Shown: positions 28,440 through 38,274, numbered from the stretch's first letter. The stretch is DNA of 64,000 nucleotides from Clostridiales bacterium (GCA_918292005.1 CAKJZJ010000004.1:1-64000), one strand, 5' to 3'. The notes: a model not told the origin generated them from the sequence alone. A program made the numbers and translations.

Positions 28440-29024
28440 CTACTTTTTGACATTTTCCTTGATTGTTTTGTCTTTTAGGTATGCTACAATGTCAGCATTC
28501 ATTGATTGTAGTACTTCTATACTTAATTCTTCAATATTGTATGAACTCTGTATTTGTTTGTGTAATACTGGTATTTTTACTTGTTTTAAAACTCTAGTTA
28601 CATCTTCATCAAATTTTTTGAGTTGTTGTGCAACTGGACTAGGTGAGTAAAGATCAACTACTAGAATTGGCTTCATATCTCTACGTAGGAATACACATAC
28701 ATCTACATATTGATTCATTACTGCTTTGTAATCAACAAGATTTCCTTTTGGCTCTACTAGTTTTGATACTCCTACAAGTGGGAATGATATACAATCTCTA
28801 GGTAGTGATTTGTGCAATGCTTCTAGAAATCTCATTTCTTCTTCTGTACAGTAGTTTTGTTTTAGTTTTACTTGTGGCACTTCATTTCTTTGCAGTTTTT
28901 CTGATATTGGTTTTTTATATATTTTTTTTAATTTGAAATATAGTAATACAGCCAATATTATTGCGATTAGTAGTATTAATAATGGCAATATTGTGTCTAA
29001 AAAAATACCTAATAAAATATGCAT
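28440..29024 (-). CDS. Membrane-anchored DUF2726 protein
   Basis: The 194-residue product has an N-terminal TM segment at about 5-29, then a domain of the DUF2726 type: YCTEEEMRFLEALHKSLP, a strand-rich centre VDVCVFLRRDMKPILVVDLY, and VTRVLKQVKIPVLH. DUF2726 is related to restriction-endonuclease-like folds and has been suggested to be a nuclease, but its role is unknown; here the usual ELDG-like motif reads VVDLY. AGGAGA precedes the ATG. It is transcribed alone, against its neighbours. Confidence 0.7.
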   Translation of the reverse strand: MHILLGIFLDTILPLLILLIAIILAVLLYFKLKKIYKKPISEKLQRNEVPQVKLKQNYCTEEEMRFLEALHKSLPRDCISFPLVGVSKLVEPKGNLVDYKAVMNQYVDVCVFLRRDMKPILVVDLYSPSPVAQQLKKFDEDVTRVLKQVKIPVLHKQIQSSYNIEELSIEVLQSMNADIVAYLKDKTIKENVKK

Positions 29025-29084
29025 ACTTTTTTCTCCTATCAGTAATTATTTTACTATGAAAATTGTTATTTGTAAATACTTGAT

Positions 29085-29113
29085 TAAAAAATAAAAGGCA
29101 TGAATAATGCCTT
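29085..29113 (-). terminator. Terminator of ung
   Basis: On the minus strand, stem AAGGCAT / ATGCCTT with loop TATTC, followed by TTATTTTTT. The ung stop codon overlaps the first arm. Confidence 0.75.
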
Positions 29114-29789
29114 ATATATTTTCTATTTGCCAGTCTATTGGAGTTTCGTTTAGCTTTTTTAATATCTCATTAGTTTTACTAAAATGTTTACAACCAAACC
29201 ATCCACCTTGATTTGCACTCATTGGGCTAGGGTGTACGGCAGTTAATACATAGTGTTTGCTAGTGTCTATGGTTTTTCCTATTGCTTTTGCATTACTTCC
29301 CCAAAGTAAAAATATCACGGGTTTTTCTCTTTCATTTAATAGTTCTACTATTTTTGTTGTAATTAATTCCCAGCCTTTACCTTTATGGCTATTAGGTTTG
29401 TTTTTTTCTACTGTTAGGACTGAGTTTAAAAGTAATACACCTTGTTTTGCCCATTTAGTTAAATTACCATTGTTTGGAATATAACAACCTAAATCATCTT
29501 TTAATTCTTTGTATATATTTTGCAGTGATGGTGGAATATTCACATCTTTTTCTACCGAAAATGATAAACCATGTGCTTGATTGGGATTGTGATAGGGATC
29601 TTGTCCAATAATGACTACTTTTACGTCATTATATTTAACTAAATTTAAAGCATTGAAAACGTTTTCTGGTTTAGGGTATATAGTCTTTGTTTTGTATTCA
29701 TTGTCTAGCCATGATTCCAATTTTTTATACTCGTTAGAGTCAAATTCATTTTTTAATTTTTCATACCAGTTTTTAGTTATTATAAACAT
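29112..29789 (-). CDS. ung: Uracil-DNA glycosylase
   Basis: Family 1 UDG removes uracil from DNA. The 225-residue product has the water-activating motif GQDPYHNPNQAHGLSFS (Asp64), the LLWGSNAK strand, and the HPSPMSANQGGWFGCKHF loop that inserts into DNA. The start MFIITKNWY at 29789 is supported by TGGAG 8-10 nt upstream. A much longer open frame to 30047 exists but its extension is not family-like and would overlap the divergent patatin gene. Confidence 0.96.
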   Translation of the reverse strand: MFIITKNWYEKLKNEFDSNEYKKLESWLDNEYKTKTIYPKPENVFNALNLVKYNDVKVVIIGQDPYHNPNQAHGLSFSVEKDVNIPPSLQNIYKELKDDLGCYIPNNGNLTKWAKQGVLLLNSVLTVEKNKPNSHKGKGWELITTKIVELLNEREKPVIFLLWGSNAKAIGKTIDTSKHYVLTAVHPSPMSANQGGWFGCKHFSKTNEILKKLNETPIDWQIENI

Positions 29790-29921
29790 ATCTTTATCTC
29801 CACTATTATTGTACAATAGTTCTTTTGTTTTTTCAAAGATTTTATGGTGTTTTGGTAGTTTTATTTTCACTTTTGTTTGTAATAGTATTGGAATTTTGGT
29901 AAAATATTTATAGGTAGTATT

Positions 29922-30794
29922 ATGGATATTCTTGTTGCAAAAAAGATGAAAAAATACAAAAAAATTGGCCTTGCACTCGGTGGTGGTGGAGCAAGGGGTT
30001 TTGCATTGATTGGTGCAATAAAGGCCTTTGAAGAAAATGAAATTCACTTTGATTATATCGCAGGAACTTCTATTGGTTCGGTAATTGGTGCGTTATTTGA
30101 TTTCGGACTTTCTTCTGAAGAAATGATTAGTATTGCAAAAAGTTTAAAAATTAGAGATATTCGTAAAAGTATGATACCTTTGGTTCCTAGTAATACTGAT
30201 GGGATTGAAAATATCATAAAAAATATAGTTGGTGATATAGAAATTGAAGATTTGCCATTGCCATTTTGTGCTGTTGCAGTGGATATGAAAACTGGTAATG
30301 AAGTAGATATCACGAAAGGGAATTTGGCTAAGGCATTAGCTGGTAGTTGTGCTGTGCCGGGTGTGTTTAATGCTGTTAAGTTTGAAGACAAACTGTTTTT
30401 TGATGGTGGTTTGCAAAACACAATTCCCGCTGATGTTTTGAGAAAAAATGGTTGTGATGCTGTGGTTTCTATAGATATAAATTCGACTAGGGGAAATGGA
30501 ACTAATAGCACTAAATATATGGATCTTTTAGTGGCTAGTATTAAAATAATGATGAAAAGTAATGCCATAAAAGGATATATGAATAGTGACATTATCATAA
30601 AACCTAATTTAAAACGTTTTAATGCATCTAAAATGACAGGCATGATGGAAATGATTGAAGAAGGTTATATTGCAACTCAAAAAATGATGCCTGAAATCAA
30701 AGAATTATTCAAACATAAACGTAAAAAGAGATTCTTGTTTTTCAAAAGAAGACATAATGATAAAGAAAAAAGTAACAGGAAGAAACATTGTTAA
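29922..30794 (+). CDS. Patatin-like phospholipase/esterase
   Basis: A 290-residue serine lipase/esterase of the patatin (RssA/YchK-like) group. Seen: oxyanion loop GGGGARG at 20-26, nucleophile motif GTSIGS with Ser50, and the catalytic Asp in FFDGGLQN at Asp161. The C-terminus is basic. It probably hydrolyses acyl chains at the membrane; the substrate is unknown. A TAAAAT box with an extended TGG lies about 20 nt before the ATG. It overlaps the next gene by 38 nt. Confidence 0.88.
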   Translation: MDILVAKKMKKYKKIGLALGGGGARGFALIGAIKAFEENEIHFDYIAGTSIGSVIGALFDFGLSSEEMISIAKSLKIRDIRKSMIPLVPSNTDGIENIIKNIVGDIEIEDLPLPFCAVAVDMKTGNEVDITKGNLAKALAGSCAVPGVFNAVKFEDKLFFDGGLQNTIPADVLRKNGCDAVVSIDINSTRGNGTNSTKYMDLLVASIKIMMKSNAIKGYMNSDIIIKPNLKRFNASKMTGMMEMIEEGYIATQKMMPEIKELFKHKRKKRFLFFKRRHNDKEKSNRKKHC

Positions 30795-31881
30795 TATTGT
30801 AATACTATGTTTGGTATGTTTGATACTATGTACCAATTTTTTCTACACTCATATGGAAAATTGGTTGTATATTCGTCCATCAGAACCAAAAAATTATGAT
30901 TATATAGCACATTTTATTGATGTTGGTCAGGGTGATGCTGTTTTACTCAAGTTTTCATCTGGAAAAACAATGTTGGTTGATAGTGGGACTAAAGAGAATA
31001 TAACTAAATTTAAAAAATATTTAGATAGATATTTGTTTAAAGATAAAAAGAAAATTGATTATGTAGTTTTAACACATCCAGATGTAGATCATTCTGGTAA
31101 TATGGAATACATAATTGATCATTATTCTATTGGTACCTTTTATCGTCCAGCATGTTTGTCTAAATACGAAGCAGCACAAGATGGTATAGATAATAATACT
31201 TTTTCTAGTATAATTCGTAAATTGAACGAAAAAAATATCAGTACGATAATTAATTCTGCTGGTTTAGAACTGGATGTTGATGGTATAAATATAAAATGGT
31301 TGGCACCACTAGATGATGCATATATAGATACCAATTTGTATTCTCCAGTACTAATAATAGACAATGATATTAAAAAATTGATGTTAACGGGGGATATTGA
31401 TTCAAATATTGAGAGTAGGTTAATTTCAACTTATAATGCCAATGAATTGGATATTGACATTCTTAAAGTAGCACACCATGGTAGCAAAAATTCCACATCA
31501 AGTGATTTTATTGAAGCGACTAGTCCGACTGTGGCATTGATTAGTGTGGGAAATAATACATATTCACAACCTGCTAATGAAGTCTACAATAGAATATTAC
31601 AGTATGATAAGGATAATAATTGCACTTTGTTTAATAGTACATATTCTACACTAGACTATGGCAATATTATTATCGCTGTTGATAGTGATATTCATTTTTC
31701 AAATATACCAGATATTTTGGTTTATTCTTTTTATGGATACTGGTTATATGAACTAATTGCTTTATTGGTTTTGCTTATTGCTTTGCTAAAGCCATATATA
31801 GCAGTAGGCATTAAAAACTTAAAATATGTTTTACGTAATCGAAAATTTGAAAGGATGCAAGGAAAAGATAAAAATAATTAG
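30757..31881 (+). CDS. ComEC/Rec2-type metallo-beta-lactamase protein with TM anchors
   Basis: The 374-residue product has an N-terminal TM segment (about 13-33), then a metallo-beta-lactamase domain like the hydrolase part of ComEC: FIDVGQGDAVLL, metal ligands in THPDVDHSGN (His107, Asp109, Asp111, His112), MLTGDID and VAHHGSKNSTS. A second TM segment lies near 320-345. There is no competence (ComEC channel) domain, so it is a stand-alone surface hydrolase whose substrate could be nucleotides or nucleic acid; that is inference. It overlaps the patatin gene by 38 nt, indicating co-translation. Confidence 0.85.
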   Translation: MIKKKVTGRNIVNIVILCLVCLILCTNFFYTHMENWLYIRPSEPKNYDYIAHFIDVGQGDAVLLKFSSGKTMLVDSGTKENITKFKKYLDRYLFKDKKKIDYVVLTHPDVDHSGNMEYIIDHYSIGTFYRPACLSKYEAAQDGIDNNTFSSIIRKLNEKNISTIINSAGLELDVDGINIKWLAPLDDAYIDTNLYSPVLIIDNDIKKLMLTGDIDSNIESRLISTYNANELDIDILKVAHHGSKNSTSSDFIEATSPTVALISVGNNTYSQPANEVYNRILQYDKDNNCTLFNSTYSTLDYGNIIIAVDSDIHFSNIPDILVYSFYGYWLYELIALLVLLIALLKPYIAVGIKNLKYVLRNRKFERMQGKDKNN

Positions 31882-31895
31882 GAATTTTTGCAAAA

Positions 31896-31926
31896 TATTG
31901 TAAAATTTATTTAATTATTGTAAAAT
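31896..31926. repeat. Two 11-bp direct repeats, 20 bp apart
   Basis: TATTGTAAAAT occurs at 31896-31906 and 31916-31926, exactly two helical turns apart and about 30 bp upstream of the -35 box of the next operon. Could be a regulator site; no match to a known consensus was recognised. Confidence 0.4.
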
Positions 31927-31954
31927 ATTATTCGGATTGTTTTAGTTAATTTGT

Positions 31955-31989
31955 TTGAAAAAAAATATTTATCTAGTATACTAGATAAA
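31955..31989 (+). promoter_or_regulatory. Promoter with 22-bp perfect palindromic operator
   Basis: TTGAAA (31955-31960) and TATACT (31977-31982) with a 16-bp spacer. A perfect 22-bp palindrome, two arms of TTTATCTAGTA type, spans 31968-31989 and covers the -10 box, so a bound dimer would block RNA polymerase. It controls the shikimate-kinase-like gene and tkt. Confidence 0.75.
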
Positions 31990-32045
31990 AGTTACTTACA
32001 TTTCGAGACAATCAAAAAGACAACAAAGGAAGGAAAAGGTAATAG

Positions 32046-32546
32046 ATGAAAACAAATTTATGTTTCATAGGTTTGGCTAAAAAATTTACTGATAATTTGT
32101 GTAGAAAATTATCTGCTACTTTTGAGTTGTTTTATGCCAATGTGGAAGATTTAATAGAGTTTGAATTGATAGATATAGCGAAAATGGAAGAAGTATGTGG
32201 CAAAGAATATTTATTGAAAGAAGAACATTCTGTGATAAATAGGATATGTACATACGACAATACTCTGATTAATATTGATTACAAAAATTTAAATAATGAA
32301 TCAAATTTGAATACAATCAAAGATAGATGTTTGTTAATATATTTTCATCTAGACAAAGAAAGGTTTAAAAAAGAGCAAGAAAAAGAAGACTTGACTTTAA
32401 ATCAAAAAGTTATTGAAAATGACTTATTTGATGATAGAGATTTTATTTGTAAAAATATTGCAGATATGACTATTAATTGTACAGATTTGTCTGATGAAGA
32501 AATAATAAATGTTGTTAGAGATGAAGTTTTAAAGTATTTTATGTAG
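32046..32546 (+). CDS. Shikimate-kinase-like protein without a P-loop
   Basis: The 166-residue product follows the shikimate kinase pattern. An N-terminal strand and turn NLCFIGLAKKFTDNLCRKL aligns with the place of GxxGxGKST. FELFYANVEDLIEFE matches FxDxDxxIE, and CLLIYFHLD matches the VWLxxx strand. Length also fits AroK. The P-loop glycines and the GKS/T are missing (GLAKKFTD), as is the GGG motif, so phosphotransfer is unlikely. Inference: a non-catalytic paralogue, perhaps regulatory. It is co-transcribed with tkt (16 nt apart), whose pathway makes erythrose-4-phosphate for the shikimate route. Ribosome binding site AAGGAAGG. Confidence 0.6.
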   Translation: MKTNLCFIGLAKKFTDNLCRKLSATFELFYANVEDLIEFELIDIAKMEEVCGKEYLLKEEHSVINRICTYDNTLINIDYKNLNNESNLNTIKDRCLLIYFHLDKERFKKEQEKEDLTLNQKVIENDLFDDRDFICKNIADMTINCTDLSDEEIINVVRDEVLKYFM

Positions 32547-32562
32547 GTTTTTAGAGGTAGAC

Positions 32563-34566
32563 ATGGATAAAGATTTGGAAAATATTAATGCTATACGTAT
32601 TTTAGCAGTAGACATGATTGAGAATGCAAAGAGTGGTCATCCAGGTATAGCATTGGGCTGTGCTCCAATATTATATACATTATTTGCAAAGCATTTAAAT
32701 GTAGTTCCAGATGATGACAAAAATATTCTGAGAGATAGATTTGTAATGTCGGCTGGTCATGGTAGTAGTATTCTATATGCTATGTTGCATGCTTTTGGCT
32801 ATAAAATAACTATGGATGACTTAAAACAGTTTAGACATATCGGTAGTAAAACGCCTGGACATCCAGAAGTCGATCTTGTGCCTGGTGTTGATGCTACTAC
32901 TGGTCCTTTAGGTCAAGGTGTATCTATGGCTGTGGGTATGGCTATGGCCGAGAGAATGATGGCTAGTAGATATAATAAGCCAGATTTAACATTATTTAAT
33001 AATTACACCTATGCTCTAGTTGGTGAAGGGTGTTTGATGGAAGGTGTTAGTTATGAAAGTTTGGCTTTGGCTGGTACTTTAAAATTAAACAAACTGATTG
33101 TATTATACGATTGTAATAATGTTACTTTGGATAGTACGATTAGTGGTGTAATGGATCAAGACATTATAATGTATATGACATCTTTAGGCTTCAATTGTTT
33201 AGAGGTGAAAGATGGCAATGATATTAATGAAATAAATAATGCTATTATTAAAGCAAAAACATGTAAAGATAAGCCATCTTTTATTAAAATAAATACACAT
33301 ATAGGATTTGGCTCACCTCTGCAAGATAGTAACAAAGCACATGGTTCAGTATTGGGTGAAGATAATTGCAGAATCTTACGTGAAAATTTGGGAGTAAAGA
33401 CACAACCTTTTGATTTAGGGAAAGATGTGAGCAGAGACTTAATCTTTTTGAGAAAACGATTTGAGTCTGTAAAAGCTGATTTCAAAGAAAGATTGAAGAC
33501 ATATAGTAAATATTATCCAGGGGATTATAAACTTCTAATGTCTTGTGTGGATAATGATTTTGATGGTCTACATGAAACTATAAAAACAGTATCTATGGAT
33601 AAAGAACTGTCCGGTAGAGAAATAGGTGGGCTTGCTCTAAATGTATTATGTAATAAGTATCCTAGTATAGTGTGTGGTGCTGCCGATCTGAGTGGTAGTA
33701 CTAAAGTTAAATTTAATAATAATGGCTTTATTAATGAGAATTTTGCCAATAGGAATATTAAGTTTGGTGTAAGAGAATTTGGCATGAATGCAATATGTAA
33801 TGGTATTGCACTATATGGTGGATTGGTGCCTATTGATAGTACATTTATGGTATTTAGCGACTATATGAAGCCGGCCCTACGTCTGGGTGCTATGATGCAC
33901 AAAAAATCTATTACAATTCTTACACATGATAGTATTGCTGTGGGAGAAGATGGTGCTACACATGAACCATGTGAACAATTATGGTCGTTGCGTGCAATTC
34001 CTAATCTAAATGTGTTTAGACCTGCAAATTTGGTTGAGACATGTGTAGCGTATGAATCCGCATTGAAATATAATGGAAAAAGCGTAATTATACTTAGCAG
34101 ACAAAAATTATCTAATTTTAGTTCTAATTATACCGATGTAATTAAAGGTGGATACATTGTAAAAGACGGACAAAAGCGACAATTAAATGGTGTTATTTTG
34201 GCTACAGGCAGTGAAGTATCTTTGGCTCTAGAAGTACAAAAATTGGTTGAAAATAGGGGCTATAGTATTAGGGTTGTTAGTATGCCTAGTTTGGAAATTT
34301 TTGAGCAACAGAGCAGTAAATATAAAAATAGCATCATTCCTAGAGACTTAAAGTCTATATTTACTATAGAGGCTGGATCGACTAGTGGTTGGTATAGATA
34401 TTCTGGTAAATATGGTAAGTGCTTTGGTGTTGATGATTTTGGTTATAGTGGAAAGTCTGAAGATGTATATCGTAAATTTGGATTAACACCTGAAAACTTG
34501 GCTAAAGAGATTGTTCAAACCATTAGAAATAATAGGGATAAAATGTTAACATTACTAGATGAATAA
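32563..34566 (+). CDS. tkt: Transketolase
   Basis: A full-length single-chain transketolase of 667 residues, which moves two-carbon units in the non-oxidative pentose phosphate pathway using thiamine diphosphate. Seen: AKSGHPGIALGCAPILY, GPLGQGVSMAVGMA, the diphosphate-binding GEGCLMEGVSYES with NN downstream, GVREFGMNAICNGIA, and the pyrimidine-side THDSIAVGEDGATHEPCEQ. AGAGGT precedes the ATG. It is the second gene of an operon whose promoter is overlapped by a 22-bp palindrome. Confidence 0.96.
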   Translation: MDKDLENINAIRILAVDMIENAKSGHPGIALGCAPILYTLFAKHLNVVPDDDKNILRDRFVMSAGHGSSILYAMLHAFGYKITMDDLKQFRHIGSKTPGHPEVDLVPGVDATTGPLGQGVSMAVGMAMAERMMASRYNKPDLTLFNNYTYALVGEGCLMEGVSYESLALAGTLKLNKLIVLYDCNNVTLDSTISGVMDQDIIMYMTSLGFNCLEVKDGNDINEINNAIIKAKTCKDKPSFIKINTHIGFGSPLQDSNKAHGSVLGEDNCRILRENLGVKTQPFDLGKDVSRDLIFLRKRFESVKADFKERLKTYSKYYPGDYKLLMSCVDNDFDGLHETIKTVSMDKELSGREIGGLALNVLCNKYPSIVCGAADLSGSTKVKFNNNGFINENFANRNIKFGVREFGMNAICNGIALYGGLVPIDSTFMVFSDYMKPALRLGAMMHKKSITILTHDSIAVGEDGATHEPCEQLWSLRAIPNLNVFRPANLVETCVAYESALKYNGKSVIILSRQKLSNFSSNYTDVIKGGYIVKDGQKRQLNGVILATGSEVSLALEVQKLVENRGYSIRVVSMPSLEIFEQQSSKYKNSIIPRDLKSIFTIEAGSTSGWYRYSGKYGKCFGVDDFGYSGKSEDVYRKFGLTPENLAKEIVQTIRNNRDKMLTLLDE

Positions 34567-34721
34567 TAATTGTGTAATATGCAAAAGATATAATGTAATA
34601 AAAATATAGATGATATGCTATATGAACTTATTACATCTATATGTTTGTAATATGCAAACATAGAATACAGGGCTAAATATGGCATTAATTTGTGATATTA
34701 TAGTCTTGTATTTTTTTATAA

Positions 34722-34752
34722 AAAAAGGTTTCAAATTGAAACCTTTTTCTTT
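34722..34752. terminator. Bidirectional terminator between tkt and nifJ
   Basis: AAAAAGGTTTCAA / TTGAAACCTTTTT, flanked by A and T runs, between the convergent tkt and pyruvate:ferredoxin oxidoreductase genes. The 155 bp before it (34567-34721) hold a weak inverted repeat (ATATAGATG at 34604, CATCTATAT at 34634) and no gene. Confidence 0.9.
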
Positions 34753-37700
34753 TTAAAACTCACATTTTTCAGAAAGTGATTTGTAATAATTATATGTATT
34801 TATTGCATTCTGTTTTGATTCTTCAAATAGTTGATTTGCTAAATCTGGATTTTTTGTTGCTAGACTCTTATATCTAGTCTCACCATTCAAGAAATCTTTA
34901 TATTCTAATGTAGGCTGTTGACTATCTAATATGAATGGATTTTTACCTTTTAATTTTAGTAGTGGATTATAACGATATAGGAACCAATAACCAGATTCTA
35001 CAGCTTTCTTTTCTTCAAGTATGCTATTTTCCATTTTGATACCATGATTGATGCAAGGTGCATAGGCGATTATAATTGATACTCCATTGTATGCTTCTGC
35101 TTCCTGTATTGCAGTCAAGAACTGATTCATATTTGCACCAATAGCAACTCTAGCGACATAAACATTTTTATATTGTGCAGCTATTAAGCCTAGATCTTTT
35201 TTGTTTGTACGTTTACCAGAACTTGCAAATTTGGCTACAGCACCTAGTGGGGTAGATTTACTAGCCTGACCACCAGTATTACTATAAACTTCGGTATCTA
35301 GTACCAAAATATTGATGTTTTCTCCACTTGCTAGTACATGATCTAGACCACCATAGCCAATATCATATGCCCAACCATCACCACCAACAATCCATACTGA
35401 TTGATTAGAGAATATGTTTTTATTGTTTAATACATATTTCTTTGCTTCTTCTAATTCAGCATCAACATTGGTTTTTGCTAGAGTAGTTGTTATGCTTTCG
35501 GCTAGTTCTCTCTGTCTATCTACATCAATACATGTTTTGTATTCTTCGATATCAGCATCTAGTTTTTTGTCGTAATGTTTTTCTAGTAATTTATCTAAAT
35601 TTTCTTTTAAAGTGTTCTGTTGAACTTCGTGTCCTAGTTTAATTCCATAACCAAATTCTGCATTGTCTTCGAATAAACTATTTGCCCATGCTATACCATG
35701 ACCAGATTGGTCTTTTACGTATGGGCATGTAGGGGAAGAACCACCATAAATTGAAGAACATCCTGTAGCATTTGCAATAATCATTCTATCTCCGAATAAC
35801 TGGGAAATAACCTTTAGATAAGGTGTCTCTCCACAGCCTGCACATGCACCACTGAATTCGAAGTATGGCATATTATACTGGCTTCCTTTGACGGTATTAG
35901 GCATAAATGTTCCACTAGGTTGATTAGGAATAGAATTGATGTATTCGTAGTTTTTATGCTCTTTTTCCATGATATCAGATGCTTCAACCATGGTAAGTGC
36001 TTTTTCTTTTGCAGGGCAAACATTCGCACATACTCCACATCCGGTACAATCTTTGCTACTAACTTGCATTACATATTTCAAGTCTCTTTCTGCCATAGCG
36101 TTTGCTGTATTTAGTCCGTCTGGTTTACCTTTTAGGTCTTCTTCTTTTACTAGATGTGGTCTAATAGCAGCATGTGGACATACGAATGAACACATATTAC
36201 ATTGGATACATTTTTCACTATTCCAGCATGGTAATTGTGTGGCAACACCACGTTTTTCAAATCTAGTTGTATTGGTAGGAACTATGCCTCTAGGATCAAA
36301 AGTACTTACTGGTAAATTATTGCCTTCTAGCATTGTGATAGGTTTAATCACATTTTCAAAATATTTTTCATCTTGATTCTTCTTAATAGTGGATTTTTCT
36401 TCAGGTAGATTTGCCCAATCAGCAGGGTATTTTACTGCCACTATGTTATTTGCGCCACTATCAATTGCTTTGAAGTTCATGTCTAGAACGGCTTGACCTT
36501 TACTACCATAGCTCTTTTCTGCGTATTTTTTCATCTCGCTGATTGCTACATCAATAGGTATAATATTGATCAATTTAAAGAATGCAGACTGCATAACTAG
36601 ATTTATTTTATTGCCCAATCCTAATTCTCTTGCGATTTTATCTGCATCTATGGTATAGAATTTGATATGTTTTTGGGCTATTTCTCTTTTCATTGAATTA
36701 GGAAGCATTTTATTTAATTCTTCCAAATTCCAGCCAGCATTTAAAAGCAGTGTGCCATTTTCTTTTACATTATTCAAAAGGTTGTATTTGGTTACATACG
36801 AATCTTTATGTACGGCTACTAGGTCAATATTATCTAGCAAATAACTTTCGTTGATTTTGTTTTTACCAAATCTTAAGTGGCTTATTGTTGCACTTCCACT
36901 CTTTTTGCTATCATATTCAAAATATGCTTGGCCATTTAGATCTGTATTGTTACCAATAATTTTTATGCTACTTTTATTAGCACTGACGGTACCATCTCCA
37001 CCGAATCCAAAGAATTTACATGCCGTGACCGATTTGTCGCTAGGGTAAATAAGTTTGGTAATTGGCAGGGAAGTATTGGTGACATCATCATAAATACCAA
37101 CAGTAAAGTGATTTTTTGGATTTGGTATTTGTAGATTTTCAAATACTGCATTAACCATGGTTGGAGTGAACTCTTTGCTTCCTAGTCCATATCTACCACC
37201 ATAAACATTAATGCCATTGAGTCCGTTTTCTGCTAGTGCACAAACAACATCTTTGTATAAAGGTTCGCCATCACTACCAGGTTCTTTTGTTCTATCGAGA
37301 ACGGCAATGTTTTTTACCGTTTTTGGTAGGGCATTAACTAATGCTTTGCTATCAAAAGGTCTAAACAATCTAACTACTAATACGCCAAGTTTTGAACCAG
37401 TGGTTTTGTTTAAATACTCTACAGTTTCCTGAGTGGTGGATGCTCCGCTACCCATTATTACAATAACGTGTTCAGCATTTGGATCTCCATAATAGTCAAA
37501 CAGATGGTATTGTCTGCCAATAATTTTTCCTACTTTATCCATGTAATCTTGTACTATAGCAGGAGTTTTATCATAAAATTGGTTTGAACTCTCTCTGTTT
37601 TGGAAGTAAATATCTGGGTTCTGTGCTGTACCTTGTTGGTGTGGAGTATTAGAATTAAGTGCTCGAGATTTAAATTCTGTGATTTTATCGTAAGGAATTA

Positions 37701-38274
37701 AATGTTTAATAGATTCAATATCTATCTCTTCTATTGTATTTATTTCATGACTTGTTCTAAAACCATCAAAGAAATGTACGAAAGGAACACTAGATTGTAG
37801 GGTAGATAAGTGTGCAATAAGAGCCATATCCATTGCTTCTTGTACACTTGAAGAACATAACATTGCCCAACCTGTCTGACGAATACTCATTACATCAGAA
37901 TGATCTCCAAATATGGATAGGGCATGGGTTGCTAGTGCTCTAGCACTAACGTGCATTACGCATGGTGTTAATTCTCCAGCAATTTTATACATATTAGGTA
38001 TCATGAGTAATAATCCTTGGCTAGCTGTAAATGTAGTGGTTAATGCTCCTGATGCTAGACTTCCATGTAGTGCACCACTGGCACCACCCTCGGATTGCAT
38101 TTCAACAACTTTTACTTTATTACCAAAAATATTTGTTTTTCCGTCTGTTGCCCAACTATCACATAGTTCAGCCATTGTACTACTAGGTGTAATTGGGTAA
38201 ATTGCTGCAACTTCACTCATTTGATATGCAATGGTGGCTGCTGCTGTATTTCCATCTACTGTTATTTTTTTCAC
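34753..38274 (-). CDS. nifJ: Pyruvate:ferredoxin (flavodoxin) oxidoreductase
   Basis: Single-chain PFOR oxidises pyruvate to acetyl-CoA and CO2, reducing ferredoxin. The 1173-residue product has domain I starting KKITVDGNTAAATIAYQMSE, YPITPSSTMAE, the domain II/III regions, a 2[4Fe-4S] ferredoxin domain (CIQCNMCSFVCP and CTGCGVCANVCP), and the thiamine site GACAGCGETPY with GGDGWAYDIGYGGLDHV. Start is GTG at 38274, 9 nt after AAGGAGAG; the longer frame to 38358 runs through the promoter. It is a monocistronic gene with an operator-like palindrome at its promoter. Confidence 0.97.
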   Translation of the reverse strand: MKKITVDGNTAAATIAYQMSEVAAIYPITPSSTMAELCDSWATDGKTNIFGNKVKVVEMQSEGGASGALHGSLASGALTTTFTASQGLLLMIPNMYKIAGELTPCVMHVSARALATHALSIFGDHSDVMSIRQTGWAMLCSSSVQEAMDMALIAHLSTLQSSVPFVHFFDGFRTSHEINTIEEIDIESIKHLIPYDKITEFKSRALNSNTPHQQGTAQNPDIYFQNRESSNQFYDKTPAIVQDYMDKVGKIIGRQYHLFDYYGDPNAEHVIVIMGSGASTTQETVEYLNKTTGSKLGVLVVRLFRPFDSKALVNALPKTVKNIAVLDRTKEPGSDGEPLYKDVVCALAENGLNGINVYGGRYGLGSKEFTPTMVNAVFENLQIPNPKNHFTVGIYDDVTNTSLPITKLIYPSDKSVTACKFFGFGGDGTVSANKSSIKIIGNNTDLNGQAYFEYDSKKSGSATISHLRFGKNKINESYLLDNIDLVAVHKDSYVTKYNLLNNVKENGTLLLNAGWNLEELNKMLPNSMKREIAQKHIKFYTIDADKIARELGLGNKINLVMQSAFFKLINIIPIDVAISEMKKYAEKSYGSKGQAVLDMNFKAIDSGANNIVAVKYPADWANLPEEKSTIKKNQDEKYFENVIKPITMLEGNNLPVSTFDPRGIVPTNTTRFEKRGVATQLPCWNSEKCIQCNMCSFVCPHAAIRPHLVKEEDLKGKPDGLNTANAMAERDLKYVMQVSSKDCTGCGVCANVCPAKEKALTMVEASDIMEKEHKNYEYINSIPNQPSGTFMPNTVKGSQYNMPYFEFSGACAGCGETPYLKVISQLFGDRMIIANATGCSSIYGGSSPTCPYVKDQSGHGIAWANSLFEDNAEFGYGIKLGHEVQQNTLKENLDKLLEKHYDKKLDADIEEYKTCIDVDRQRELAESITTTLAKTNVDAELEEAKKYVLNNKNIFSNQSVWIVGGDGWAYDIGYGGLDHVLASGENINILVLDTEVYSNTGGQASKSTPLGAVAKFASSGKRTNKKDLGLIAAQYKNVYVARVAIGANMNQFLTAIQEAEAYNGVSIIIAYAPCINHGIKMENSILEEKKAVESGYWFLYRYNPLLKLKGKNPFILDSQQPTLEYKDFLNGETRYKSLATKNPDLANQLFEESKQNAINTYNYYKSLSEKCEF

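Noticed and set aside
29790..30047. N-terminal extension of ung
   Set aside because: Not conserved in the family, would overlap the divergent patatin gene, and a good ribosome binding site marks the start at 29789.
30053..30643. Hydrophobic minus-strand frame opposite the patatin gene
   Set aside because: Shadow of the patatin coding sequence; no ribosome binding site.
35969..36376. Plus-strand frames opposite the PFOR ferredoxin domain and elsewhere in nifJ
   Set aside because: Complement of a confidently identified gene; no start signals.
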